38,096 nt of DNA from an uncultured Subdoligranulum sp. (GTDB lineage Bacteria; Bacillota; Clostridia; Oscillospirales; Ruminococcaceae). Of this stretch, positions 1 through 7,882 are shown piece by piece; the first letter of the stretch is position 1, and each line of letters opens with the position of its first letter. Made by a program: the position numbers and the translations under genes. The notes under the pieces were generated by a model that saw only the letters and a list, made by a program, of their open reading frames with translations, did no database searches and had not been told where the DNA came from. The stretch covers positions 1-38,096 of the forward strand of contig CALZZE010000025.1 in NCBI GenBank assembly GCA_945830575.1, read 5' to 3'.

Positions 1-276
1 GAAGTTGGCGAATATCTGCCGGAGGGATAAAGCTCCCGGAAACAAGGTCGTGCTTAAAGATGTCATACTATGAAACGTCTCTGGAACTGGCGGCGGAGTT
101 GAAATGTAAGAGTATAGCTTTTCCGCTAATCGCCTCCGGAGTGTATGGCTTTCCAAAGGATGAAGCACTGAACATACCCCGGAAAAGGGGATTTGTACAT
201 AATGTTCCCTGTTTTGGGCGCACAAAAACACACCCTCCAATATTTTCTCAAAAAATGAATTTGAGGGTGAATCTAT
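1..276 (+). pseudogene. Decayed macro-domain protein fragment
   Basis: The frame open from the left edge reads like part of a macro domain (ADP-ribose binding or deacetylase family). The stretch [19 protein letters not shown] at about positions 115-170 fits the conserved macro core and its GVYG loop. Before it, a short GGIKLP-like stretch resembles the GYxLP segment, but the VIHTVGP-type strand normally found between the two is missing, so there appears to be an internal deletion. After KDEALN the similarity stops, and the reading frame runs on into the repeat element at 277. It is therefore probably non-functional. The left part lies outside the window. The assignment rests on motif memory only. 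Confidence 0.5.
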
Positions 277-448
277 GGCAACACCGCATAATTCTACGTG
301 CCGATACGGCGAGCGAGGTGTGCCAGCTGCTAAGCAAAAAGCGCAGATAATACTTTGTGTATTATCGAGCATTTTTGCAACGCAGATGGTGCGCCGCAGC
401 CGTCGGAGCGGTGCGTAAGGCGTCAGCCGTGAATTGTGCGGTGTTGCC
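277..448. repeat. MITE-like element, short copy
   Basis: A 172-bp non-coding element with terminal inverted repeats of about 18 bp: it begins GGCAACACCGCATAATTC and ends GAATTGTGCGGTGTTGCC. The flanking bases ctat and ttat could be an imperfect 4-bp target duplication. Its outer parts match the longer copy at 6573-6966, but two internal modules present there are missing. No transposase is encoded, so any movement would be in trans. It truncates the macro-domain frame on its left. Confidence 0.75.
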
Positions 449-517
449 TTATGTTATTTCAAAGAGGATAATCTGGAACCCTGACGCATCGGTGTTGATC
501 CGGTGCGTTTTGCATTT

Positions 518-2209
518 CTATTGGCAGAGCATCGTCCCATCCTGAAGCTGTCCGTTGGCCTCCACTTCCCAATGCAGATGATTGCCGGTGGAAGTGCCGG
601 TGCTGCCCACCAGTCCAATGGTCTGACCTGCCGCAACGGCTGCGCCCTGGCTGACTGCAATCGCGGACAGATGTGCATACCGGGTGGTGGTGCCGCCGCC
701 ATGGTCAATGACCACATAGTTCCCGTAGCTTTCCTGCACTCCCGCAGTCACCACAACACCGGGAGCGGCGGCCAGAACAGGCGTACCCAGCGGGGCGGGA
801 ATGTCGGTGCCGCGGTGCGGCGCTCCGGTGATGGCATCCGGCTCTCCGAAACGGCAGGAGATCTCGCTATATCCAGGCAATGGCCATTGGAATACACCGC
901 CCCATTCTCCGGGGACAACAGGCGTACCGCTTCCCGCTACACACAGCCGCTGGAGCATGGGATACAGCGGTTCCTTCATCATTCCCTGCAGAATATCCAG
1001 TTGGTCACCGGTCAGATGGTTTTGCCCGGCCAGATCCTCCGCATACAGGCGGGTAATGGTTACAATCAGCCTTGTGCGGGTCACTTCCACCAGTTCCGGC
1101 TCCGCAGGTTCTTCTGATTCCCCATTGTCCTCGTCGGGGATTTGTTCTACCCATTCGGTGTAGGTTTCGGTGTGGGTGTCGATTTCATTGGCGGAGAAAT
1201 ACAATGTACGCAGGCTGTCCAGTGCAGAATCGTCCAGCACCGTCATATCTTTGCCTAAGTCCATATTTTGCTGAATGGCAAAAACCGCCACCACATCGCA
1301 CCAGTTGTCTGTGAAAGCAGCTTCGCCAGACTCGTTGACATACTCAATTATGCTGCTGTCTGCATCGGAGTGTTCCTGAATGGCCTGCGTCAGCCGGTCA
1401 AACTGCTCTTGATTGATTTGCGTAATCAACTGCGAAATGGGAACGCCCTCGGCCCGCTCGCCGGAGAATAGGATTCCCAACGGGGACGCAAACAGTGCGG
1501 CGGCTGCGGCCACAACGACCAGCAATACCAGCGCCCACCCGGAGGACGCCAGCAATGCGGCCAAATACACCAGCCCCCGCCAGACGGTCTTGGCAGTCGC
1601 TTTGATTGCGTTGACAAGGGCTTTCCGGGCGTTCTTTTGTGCCTCTTTGACTGCGGTATCCCGCATGGCCTTTTCGGCCATCTCCATCTGTTTTTTTGCA
1701 GAGACGGTCTGGGCTTGCCGGGTAATGGCGTTTCCCTGACGGGTTTTGCAGTGCAAAAATGCGGTGTTGTCCTTTAATTTCAGTGCGCTCCCTTTTTCCG
1801 GTAGCGCACTGGTTTTGGACAGCGCAGCTTTTTGTCTGGCTTGGACGTATTGTGCTTTGGTCTGCCGGAGGTCTGCTTTTGCAGTCTGGTATCGCTGGTT
1901 CGCGTGGGGAAGTTTGCGAAATGTTCGCCCGACCGCAGCCCCACTTCCCGCTGCGGTGCCGGTCAAGGAATCGGCCAGCCGCTGGGCGGCCTGACCTTCC
2001 GGGCTGGTTTGTTCGGCGCTCTCCTCACCGCATTGACTTTCCTTTTCCGCCATAGTCTGTCTGGGCTTTTCAGCAGCGGCGCGGCCCGCCTGTCGGGTCT
2101 TTTGCCGCAGAATGGCCCCGCCATCAGGGGCGCGGGCCTTCGGCGCATTCCACACGGTGGATTTGGTTTTCACCTGCGCGGCGGCTTCCTTAGTTTTTGG
2201 CTGTTTCAA
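518..2209 (-). CDS. M23-family cell-wall hydrolase of the conjugation machinery
   Basis: Membrane-anchored LytM/M23 metallopeptidase of 563 aa that would cut peptidoglycan cross-links to let the transfer channel through the wall, a VirB1-like role. The N-terminal 200 residues are polar and Ala/Gln/Lys-rich. A hydrophobic segment lies at about 212-248, followed by an extracellular linker. The catalytic domain fills the last 120 residues, with zinc ligands in HRGTD (H465, D469) and HLHWEV (H546). The start is a TTG preceded by GGGAGG. It overlaps the TGA of the DUF6075 gene by four bases, so the two are translationally coupled. It is the last backbone gene on this side. Function is inferred from the domain and the neighbours. 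Confidence 0.88.
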   Translation of the reverse strand: MKQPKTKEAAAQVKTKSTVWNAPKARAPDGGAILRQKTRQAGRAAAEKPRQTMAEKESQCGEESAEQTSPEGQAAQRLADSLTGTAAGSGAAVGRTFRKLPHANQRYQTAKADLRQTKAQYVQARQKAALSKTSALPEKGSALKLKDNTAFLHCKTRQGNAITRQAQTVSAKKQMEMAEKAMRDTAVKEAQKNARKALVNAIKATAKTVWRGLVYLAALLASSGWALVLLVVVAAAAALFASPLGILFSGERAEGVPISQLITQINQEQFDRLTQAIQEHSDADSSIIEYVNESGEAAFTDNWCDVVAVFAIQQNMDLGKDMTVLDDSALDSLRTLYFSANEIDTHTETYTEWVEQIPDEDNGESEEPAEPELVEVTRTRLIVTITRLYAEDLAGQNHLTGDQLDILQGMMKEPLYPMLQRLCVAGSGTPVVPGEWGGVFQWPLPGYSEISCRFGEPDAITGAPHRGTDIPAPLGTPVLAAAPGVVVTAGVQESYGNYVVIDHGGGTTTRYAHLSAIAVSQGAAVAAGQTIGLVGSTGTSTGNHLHWEVEANGQLQDGTMLCQ

Positions 2210-2595
2210 CGGCAATCCTCCCTGACCCAATCACGACAATATTCCGGGTATCGCAGCCGAATCCCCTCCAGCATATAGGGCGCAAACCCGCAGTCAAAGC
2301 ACCAATAGGGGCTGCTGTCCCGCTCGGAGCCCGGCTCGGTGTAACCGTTCCACAAGTTAAAGGCCAGCCGGGTCAGGCGCGTAGTACCGCCCGTCTGCCA
2401 GTCTGCGTGCAGGCCCTCCGGACGGATCCGATTTTCCTCAAAATCGAACAGCTCCTCAATATAGCAGCGGGTATCGGGGCTGACTCCCAGCGTGTAAAAC
2501 AGAACCTGATGGTATAAATCGGTGCTGCCGGACCTTTTCAGGCAGTCATAGAAAAAGCGGCGATGTTCCTCGCCGCTGAAATGAAATTCCGACAT
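2206..2595 (-). CDS. DUF6075 family protein
   Basis: Soluble 129-aa protein that I recognise as DUF6075, a family of unknown function that regularly sits after virB4 in Tn1549-like ICEs. Features typical of it are the aromatic start (EFHFSGEEHRRFFYDC), the centre AFNLWNGYTEPG and the end FDCGFAPYMLEGIRLRYPEYC with conserved cysteines. The start has an AAGGAG site eight bases upstream. The gene begins 12 bp after the virB4 stop, and its stop overlaps the TTG start of the M23 gene, so it belongs to the same operon. No catalytic motif is visible. Confidence 0.8.
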   Translation of the reverse strand: MSEFHFSGEEHRRFFYDCLKRSGSTDLYHQVLFYTLGVSPDTRCYIEELFDFEENRIRPEGLHADWQTGGTTRLTRLAFNLWNGYTEPGSERDSSPYWCFDCGFAPYMLEGIRLRYPEYCRDWVREDCR

Positions 2596-2607
2596 CTTTT
2601 TTGCTCC

Positions 2608-4953
2608 TTACTCCGGTATGATCGCTTCGCCGGGCTTTGTGGTAATCAGTTTATAAATCTTGCTGTCCTTGGGAATGGGATTCTCAAAGGGAACAATGGC
2701 GCCGCCGCACTTGATCAGGCCGCTGCCAGCGGGCGCGTTGGTGACGTAATCCATCTGGGTGGAAGAAATGTTCAGCAGTCTGGCAAGCTCGTCCCGGTCG
2801 GTGGGAGCCTGATTGAGCAGCATCAGAAACTCCGAGTTTGCCAGCATCAGCCGTGCCTGATCGTTGCGCAGAAGTTCGTCCACGTTCTGTGTAATGCCGG
2901 TAATCAGTCCGTTGTATTTGCGGATACGCTTCCACAGTCGGTAGAAAAACTCACTGCTGTACGATGATTTCAGGAGAAGGTAAAATTCGTCCACGAAAAT
3001 CCAGGTGCGGCGGCCCTGCTTCCAGTTGGTAATGACCCGGTTGAGAATGGCGTCCAGCGTGGCCAGCATTCCCACTGGCTTTAGCTGGTCGCCCAGACTG
3101 CGGATATCATAGGACAGCAGCCGGGACTTGGTGTTGACGTTGGTCTGATGGGCAAATACGTTCAGAGGCCCGGTGGAAATCAGCTCCGCAGACAGCGCTA
3201 AATCGTGCGCCTCCTGTTCCGGCTGGCTGCGCATGACCTTGTACAAATTCTGCAAGGTGGGCGGCACAATGGTGTAGTTGGAACGCATATAGTCCTTGTA
3301 CACCTCGGTCAGACAGCGGCCCACGATGGAACGCATCTGAGAGGTCACATTGCCGCTGCCCATCAGCTGGTCGAACACAGACAGCACAAACTCGGTCTTT
3401 TCTGGCAGAGGACGGTCGTTCTCACCGTAGTCCCGGTCCATATCCAGCAGGTTGATGTGAACATCGGACGTGGCCGACACCGTAATGACCTCGCCGCCAA
3501 AGGCACGAACCAGCGGGATATATTCCGACTCCGGATCCAAAATGAGAATATCATCGTGGGTGCGCATCATAATCTGGCTGATGGTGTTCTTGCAGGCGGT
3601 GGATTTGCCGCCGCCGGACGCCGCCAGAATCCAGCCGTTGCCGTTGAGCAGTGCGGTGCGGTCCGCTACGATGATGTTGTGGCTGACCGCGTTCTGGCCG
3701 TAATACAGCCCGCCCGGCATGACGATTTCCTGTGCATGGAACGGCAGCATGACGGCGGCGCTTTCGGTGGTGAGGGTGCGCACCGCCAGAATCCGGCGCG
3801 GGCCATAGGGCAAAGCGGTGTTCAGGCCCTCCAACTGCTGGAACGTCAGCGGCGTCAGTTGGCAAAGCTGCTTGCGGGCCACCGACTGCACCTGTTCGGT
3901 GGCTGTGTCCAGTTGCCTGAGGCTGTCGGCGGTGAGGACCACCGTCAACAGGCCAAAGACCAGCCGCTGGTCGCGGGAGGTCAGGTCGCTCAGCATCTCT
4001 TTTGTTTCGGTGCGCTGCTGTTCCATGTCAAAGGGAACCATGGCCGAGAAGTTGTTGGCAGCGTTCTGGCGGCGCTGCCAGGAGGTGATGTTTGTTTCCA
4101 CCCCCAGCAGCCGGTTCTGAATTTCCCGCACCGCCTCGTCGGTGGGAATGGGCAGCAGGTCCAGCGAGACCATCATCTCACAGGGCAGCTCGTACAATTC
4201 CGAAATGAGTTTATCTTCGATGAAATTGGCGTAGTCCTGCAAATACAGCGTCCGCACATACAGGTCGTCCAGTTTGAGGAAGCCGGGCTTGATCTCCACC
4301 GTTTGGGGGCAGAACCAGTCCTTGAAATGGTGGCCGCGCCGCATGGTTCTGGAAAAGTCGAAGGGGGCGGCGGCAGGCTGACCGGATTTGTAGAAATCCC
4401 GCAAAAGTGCCAGCCGGTCAGCCCCGTCCAGCGGCGTGGCCTGCGAGGATAGCTGTGCAAAATGCGTAGCCAGGTCGGTGCCGACACGGGCAAAATACTG
4501 GCGGGCTTCTGCGATGTTGCGGCGCACCACCGTGATGGTGATGTAGCGCTCGGTGTGGTAGCCGTGGTTGGACTGCATGATGCGGCTGGCAATCAGTTGG
4601 TTGTATTCTTTCCGGTAGGCGTTCAGGCCGTCCTCCTGCGGCGGCGAAAGAAGCTGGGACACTGCTTCTTCCGGGCTGGAACACAGCCGGTTGTTGATGG
4701 TGATTTTGGCAGATACCCCGGAATCCAGCGCATTGAGCAATTTGCAGTAGTCCATAAACATGGCAAGCTGATCTTCGGGGCTGGAGATGGCATAATTGAT
4801 GTCGGAGAACTGCCAGCTTTTGGAGAACTGCTCTCCGCACTGGAAAATTCCGTCCGGCCAGATGCGGTCCACCGGCAGGATGTCCTGGGCGCTGCGGGGA
4901 ATCCTGAATTTGGTTTTCGCCTGTTTCTGCGATGTTTCAAGGGTCTTAATCAT
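2608..4953 (-). CDS. virB4: VirB4/TrbE-type conjugation ATPase
   Basis: Cytoplasmic hexameric ATPase (781 aa) that powers assembly and substrate transfer in the type IV secretion channel. The Walker A motif ASGGGKST lies at about 445-452, followed by ILDPESEY (471-478). The Walker B motif IFVDEFYLLL lies in the C-terminal third, and the protein ends in the LITTKPGE-type tail seen in ICE VirB4 proteins. The chosen ATG has AGGAGG six bases upstream. A longer frame exists but would start inside the prgI coding region. The start overlaps the end of prgI by eight bases. A short remnant of a second, different VirB4 lies at 10663-10818. Confidence 0.93.
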   Translation of the reverse strand: MIKTLETSQKQAKTKFRIPRSAQDILPVDRIWPDGIFQCGEQFSKSWQFSDINYAISSPEDQLAMFMDYCKLLNALDSGVSAKITINNRLCSSPEEAVSQLLSPPQEDGLNAYRKEYNQLIASRIMQSNHGYHTERYITITVVRRNIAEARQYFARVGTDLATHFAQLSSQATPLDGADRLALLRDFYKSGQPAAAPFDFSRTMRRGHHFKDWFCPQTVEIKPGFLKLDDLYVRTLYLQDYANFIEDKLISELYELPCEMMVSLDLLPIPTDEAVREIQNRLLGVETNITSWQRRQNAANNFSAMVPFDMEQQRTETKEMLSDLTSRDQRLVFGLLTVVLTADSLRQLDTATEQVQSVARKQLCQLTPLTFQQLEGLNTALPYGPRRILAVRTLTTESAAVMLPFHAQEIVMPGGLYYGQNAVSHNIIVADRTALLNGNGWILAASGGGKSTACKNTISQIMMRTHDDILILDPESEYIPLVRAFGGEVITVSATSDVHINLLDMDRDYGENDRPLPEKTEFVLSVFDQLMGSGNVTSQMRSIVGRCLTEVYKDYMRSNYTIVPPTLQNLYKVMRSQPEQEAHDLALSAELISTGPLNVFAHQTNVNTKSRLLSYDIRSLGDQLKPVGMLATLDAILNRVITNWKQGRRTWIFVDEFYLLLKSSYSSEFFYRLWKRIRKYNGLITGITQNVDELLRNDQARLMLANSEFLMLLNQAPTDRDELARLLNISSTQMDYVTNAPAGSGLIKCGGAIVPFENPIPKDSKIYKLITTKPGEAIIPE

Positions 4954-5353
4954 GGGGAACCTCCTGTTTTCTGGATTTCTGATTTCTGGGAGTGCGGTAC
5001 TTTCTGCCTTTCCTGCGCCCTTTTTCGATGCCGGGCGCAAGGCTGTCCCAATACAGGTTGGTGGGCCGGAGAATCAGCCGTTTGGAATAGAGGAAGGTCG
5101 TGCGGAACCATGCCGCCGCAAACTGCTCAAAGGTCATGCCATGGTAGCGGAAGAACCCTGCAAACGCAAACGGCGCGGCGGCCAGCACACAGACCCAGCT
5201 GACGGTTTCCAGCCCCAGCATGGGCTGCAGCAAAACAAAAACGGCCACCGCAACCGCGATGGCCAGCGCGCCAAACAAGCATTGACGCAGGAATAAGCCG
5301 AGGAAGAAGCCTTCCTCATATTGACGGATTTCTTTGGGGATTTTGATTTCCAT
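4946..5353 (-). CDS. PrgI family (VirB3-like) membrane protein
   Basis: Protein of 135 aa with the PrgI family opening KIPKEIRQYEEGFFLGL and two adjacent hydrophobic helices at about 25-45 and 50-68. A basic tail follows. PrgI proteins take the VirB3 position in Gram-positive conjugation systems, binding VirB4 at the membrane. AGGAGG lies eight bases before the ATG. A hairpin with a T-run ends shortly upstream of that ribosome binding site. The first 70 or so codons are duplicated in the chimeric frame at 8731-9015. This copy is the complete one and is coupled to virB4. Confidence 0.88.
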   Translation of the reverse strand: MEIKIPKEIRQYEEGFFLGLFLRQCLFGALAIAVAVAVFVLLQPMLGLETVSWVCVLAAAPFAFAGFFRYHGMTFEQFAAAWFRTTFLYSKRLILRPTNLYWDSLAPGIEKGRRKGRKYRTPRNQKSRKQEVPHD

Positions 5354-5372
5354 AGGGTTTCCCTCCTAAACA

Positions 5373-5398
5373 AAAAATACCGCCCCATCAAGAGGCGG
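5373..5398 (-). terminator. Terminator-like hairpin in front of prgI
   Basis: On the minus strand CCGCCTC pairs with GGGGCGG (7 bp, loop of five) and is followed by TATTTTTTGTTT, then by the prgI ribosome binding site. It has the form of an intrinsic terminator but lies inside the conjugation operon, so it more likely sets a partial stop or is overcome by read-through. The same structure with an 8-bp stem precedes the duplicated prgI fragment (9034-9060). Confidence 0.75.
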
Positions 5399-5428
5399 CG
5401 TTCGTAAAATAGTTATAATACCGAAACT

Positions 5429-5462
5429 CCCCGAACATTCAGTTGTCCGGGGTGTTCAGGGG
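5429..5462 (-). promoter_or_regulatory. Mutually exclusive stem-loops upstream of prgI
   Basis: In minus-strand sense TGTTCGGGG (5429-5437) can pair either with CCCCGGACA (5444-5452) or with CCCCTGAACA (5453-5462), so two hairpins compete for the same arm. This is the layout of an attenuator, followed 30 bp later by the hairpin with a T-run at 5373-5398. An 18-codon frame beginning MPGKTHLHALE (5495-5439) reads into it but has no ribosome binding site. The regulatory role is inference. Confidence 0.4.
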
Positions 5463-5587
5463 TTCCAGAGCGTGCAAATGGGTTTTGCCCGGCATAAGGG
5501 CGTTTTTGGTTTGATAAACTGGAATTATTATAAGTAATTTGATGAGCGGTAAGAGTTTTTTGAGAAGTGGTCCGGAGCAAGCTGGCG

Positions 5588-6370
5588 CTACAGAAGTGCT
5601 GCCAGAGAAAGTATCAGCATATGCACCGGGTAAAAGGCGTAAAAAGCGGTTTGGATGATTTTGTTGTGCGATCCCTGTTTCCCCTTGTACAGCCAGATAG
5701 GGACGAGTGCCAGACATGCCATTGACTGTTGTACAATGAATATTTCGTGCCCAAAGATTTGTACCGGAACGGAGAGACCTCCGATCAACACTGCGTTGAT
5801 CCAGTACAATCCCACAAGTTGTCCCAGAAGGCACCACCAGCTTCTTCCACGGAACAGGTAGAAAAGCAGTACCATCCATATTCCATATCCAAAATAATCT
5901 GCCATGGCAAGGAAACCCAGCACATAGCCTGCGATTACTGAAAGCAAAAAGACGATCACCGTCAGCAGAGGCTTTCCTTTTTGGCGCGCTTTTTCAATGC
6001 CGGCAATCAACAAAAGCCCCAGCAGAAAAGTCCACAATACATTTTGGTGGTAGGGGTAGAACAGACCTCCCCCGTACATCAGATTGAAAGGAATCTCCGA
6101 TACAATCGCCCAAAAGAGAAGCCGTCCCAGATACTTTTTCAAATTGCGGGTGTGGAAATAGCCTTCCACCAGCAGAAAGGCAAAGACGGGGTAAGCAAGC
6201 CTGCCTACCCAGGTGAGCCAGGCGTATCGGGAAAGAACAGTCGCCCAAAGATGGTCGCACAGCATCAGAAGCATGGCGATGATATGGAGTGTAAAGGAAC
6301 TGACGCCTTGAAAAGTATCCTTTTTTTGTTGAGATGATGGGCTGTGGTGAAATATCCGACTTAACTGCAT
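5588..6370 (-). CDS. TraX family membrane protein
   Basis: Polytopic membrane protein of about 260 aa with roughly eight hydrophobic segments. The opening FTLHIIAMLLMLCDHLW, the stretch VGRLAYPVFAFLLVEGYFHT and the segment IPFNLM are typical of the TraX family. The founding member acetylates F pilin; Firmicute members are of unknown substrate. The ATG at 6370 has AGGAGA upstream. The frame is open further upstream but only to a TTG without a good site. It lies between the chromate operon and prgI, in a segment inserted into the virB cluster. Whether it modifies the transfer apparatus or is plain cargo cannot be told. Confidence 0.8.
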   Translation of the reverse strand: MQLSRIFHHSPSSQQKKDTFQGVSSFTLHIIAMLLMLCDHLWATVLSRYAWLTWVGRLAYPVFAFLLVEGYFHTRNLKKYLGRLLFWAIVSEIPFNLMYGGGLFYPYHQNVLWTFLLGLLLIAGIEKARQKGKPLLTVIVFLLSVIAGYVLGFLAMADYFGYGIWMVLLFYLFRGRSWWCLLGQLVGLYWINAVLIGGLSVPVQIFGHEIFIVQQSMACLALVPIWLYKGKQGSHNKIIQTAFYAFYPVHMLILSLAALL

Positions 6371-6476
6371 GACAGAGATTTTCTCCTTGAACTTTTTGTA
6401 TTCTTCCTCTTTCGGTGAAAAGTCGGTGAAAAGTTGCCTCTCCAAACCGAAATTTGACTGAATGAAGTCAACTATC

Positions 6477-6508
6477 AACACTTGTGAAATTTTTCTTCCG
6501 CAAGTGTT
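6477..6508. repeat. Inverted repeat between divergent traX-like and arsR units
   Basis: AACACTTG and CAAGTGTT form a perfect 8-bp inverted repeat with a 16-bp spacer. It lies between the TraX-family gene (minus) and the plus-strand promoter at 6519. It may be an operator or a weak hairpin; the sequence alone does not decide. Confidence 0.4.
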
Positions 6509-6518
6509 TGCTTTAGTA

Positions 6519-6547
6519 TTGACTTAAACAAATAAGCAAGATATAAT
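6519..6547 (+). promoter_or_regulatory. Sigma-70 type promoter of the arsR-chromate operon
   Basis: TTGACT and TATAAT separated by exactly 17 bp on the plus strand. The only downstream plus-strand operon is arsR plus the chromate transporter pair, whose first ATG now lies 430 bp away because a 394-bp repeat element has entered the leader. AAGCAA occurs twice around the -10 box and could be part of an ArsR operator. Confidence 0.75.
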
Positions 6548-6572
6548 TAAGCAAATGCTAAAATAAGTAGAG

Positions 6573-6966
6573 GGCAACACCACATAATTCTACGTGCCGA
6601 TATGGCGGGCGAGGGGCGCCAGCTGCTAAGCAAAAAGCGCAGATAATACTTTGTGCTGCGAAGGTGAGCGCCGCCTGCGGCGGATGCAGCGAACCGGAGC
6701 AGGGGCAGCGGTCGCAGAGTGCAAGCAGAGCGCAGCACGATGCGGGCACCGCAACCCGTCATTATCGAGCATTTTTGCAACGCAGATGGCGCGCATCGTT
6801 CGTCGGAGCTTTGGGTTTTGGCGCGTGGGGCCACATTTGAGCGCAAGCGAAAATGGGGAGCGCCAAATGCAAGCCGCACGCGGCTTGCAACCAAACGAGT
6901 ATGCCAGCTTTGCTGGCTGGCGGGCCTTACGCGTAAGGCGTCAGCCGTGAATTGTGCGGTACTACC
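6573..6966. repeat. MITE-like element, long copy, in the arsR 5' leader
   Basis: A 394-bp non-coding element with the same ends as the copy at 277-448 (GGCAACACCACATAATTC at the left, GAATTGTGCGGTACTACC at the right). It is bordered by AGAG on both sides (6569-6572 and 6967-6970), a clean 4-bp target duplication. Relative to the short copy it has two extra internal GC-rich modules. The duplication recreates the ribosome binding site (AGAGGAAAAATT before ATG), so the gene remains translatable, but the leader is now long and structured. Confidence 0.8.
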
Positions 6967-6978
6967 AGAGGAAAAATT

Positions 6979-7302
6979 ATGGAATTAGACCGTGTATTGA
7001 AGGCGCTTGGGGAACCAATGCGTTTGAAAATTTATCAAAGTCTTTTGGAGAGGAAGCACTGTGTCCGTTCTCTTTCCAAGAAGTTCGGAATCTCAGAGTC
7101 CGCAATTTCTCAGCACTTAAAGGTCATGCGAGAAGCAGGCTTAGTCTACGGTGAAAAATACGGATACCATACACACTATATGCCTACACAAGAAACTCTT
7201 GATTGCCTTCTGGAAATCTTTACGCAGATGCAAAGGCAATCTGCTAATCTGAATAGGGATATGTCTCTATGTCAATGCGAGTTCAGAATGGAGGAAAAGT
7301 AA
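6979..7302 (+). CDS. ArsR/SmtB-family transcription regulator
   Basis: Winged-helix repressor of 107 aa. The motif FGISESAISQHLKVMREAGLV is the helix-turn-helix with its recognition helix, and a basic wing region GEKYGYHTHY follows. Cysteines at KHCVR, LDCL and a C-terminal CQCEF are candidates for an inducer-sensing site. The ATG follows AGAGGA. The stop is one base before the start of the first chromate transporter gene, so it very probably regulates that operon in response to an oxyanion or metal. Which ligand it senses is not known. Confidence 0.87.
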   Translation: MELDRVLKALGEPMRLKIYQSLLERKHCVRSLSKKFGISESAISQHLKVMREAGLVYGEKYGYHTHYMPTQETLDCLLEIFTQMQRQSANLNRDMSLCQCEFRMEEK

Positions 7303-7303
7303 A

Positions 7304-7882
7304 ATGAACATTCTGATTGATTTATTCCTTACCTTTGCCAAAATCGGAATGTTTACCTTTGGCGGCGGATATGCCATGATTCCCGTGATTGAAAATAACT
7401 GTGTAGAAAGAAAACAGTGGATTACGCATGATGAAATGATGAATGTGACTGTCATTGCAGAATCAACACCTGGTCCTATTGCCATTAACTTTGCAACATT
7501 CACTGGGTATAAAAAAGCAGGATTTATGGGGGCGCTTGTGGCAACCGTTGGCATTGTCCTTCCGTCTTTCGTTGTAATCTATTTAATTTCAATGCTTTTG
7601 GATAACTTCCTTGAACTGACCATCATTGTGAATGCATTCAAAGGAATCAAAATCGCGGTTGGCCTTTTGATTCTCGATGCGGCGATTGCAATGCTAAAGA
7701 AGATGCACAAGAAGAAATTGCCGAGAGCAATTATGATTTGTTCCTGTATTGCAATGCTGTGCATCAATATCTTTGCGCTTGATTTTTCCCCTATCTCCCT
7801 GATGATACTTGCAGCCGTTGTTAGTCTGACCATTTTTGTTATAAATGACGCACCAGAACAGAAAGGCAGTGCAAATAGATGA
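7304..7882 (+). CDS. chrA: Chromate transporter, first half
   Basis: Short-chain CHR-superfamily protein of 192 aa with about five to six membrane helices. The diagnostic first helix reads FLTFAKIGMFTFGGGYAMIP, followed by a TPGPI stretch and GALVATVGIVLPSF. Short CHR proteins come as tandem pairs that together make a functional antiporter exporting chromate. The second half follows with a 4-bp overlap (ATGA). Base composition is clearly more AT-rich than the ICE backbone, which marks the operon as cargo. Confidence 0.9.
   Translation: MNILIDLFLTFAKIGMFTFGGGYAMIPVIENNCVERKQWITHDEMMNVTVIAESTPGPIAINFATFTGYKKAGFMGALVATVGIVLPSFVVIYLISMLLDNFLELTIIVNAFKGIKIAVGLLILDAAIAMLKKMHKKKLPRAIMICSCIAMLCINIFALDFSPISLMILAAVVSLTIFVINDAPEQKGSANR

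Noticed and set aside
482-515. Hairpin ACGCATCGG / CCGGTGCGT beyond the M23 gene as its terminator
   Set aside because: On the minus strand no T-run follows, so termination of the conjugation operon here is not supported.
3205-4452. Plus-strand open frame of 415 codons opposite virB4
   Set aside because: Antisense to a gene with clear Walker motifs; rich in His, Gln and Gly as expected for a mirror frame; no promoter or ribosome binding site.
5439-5495. 18-codon frame MPGKTHLHALE... upstream of prgI as a leader-peptide gene
   Set aside because: No ribosome binding site, and in the second copy the frame diverges after eight residues. The shared block is better explained as duplicated backbone DNA.
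6651-6988. Open frames inside the long MITE, such as those ending KASAVNCAVLP
   Set aside because: The element is non-coding with inverted ends; frames overlap on both strands, and the same tail appears in the short copy as repeat sequence.
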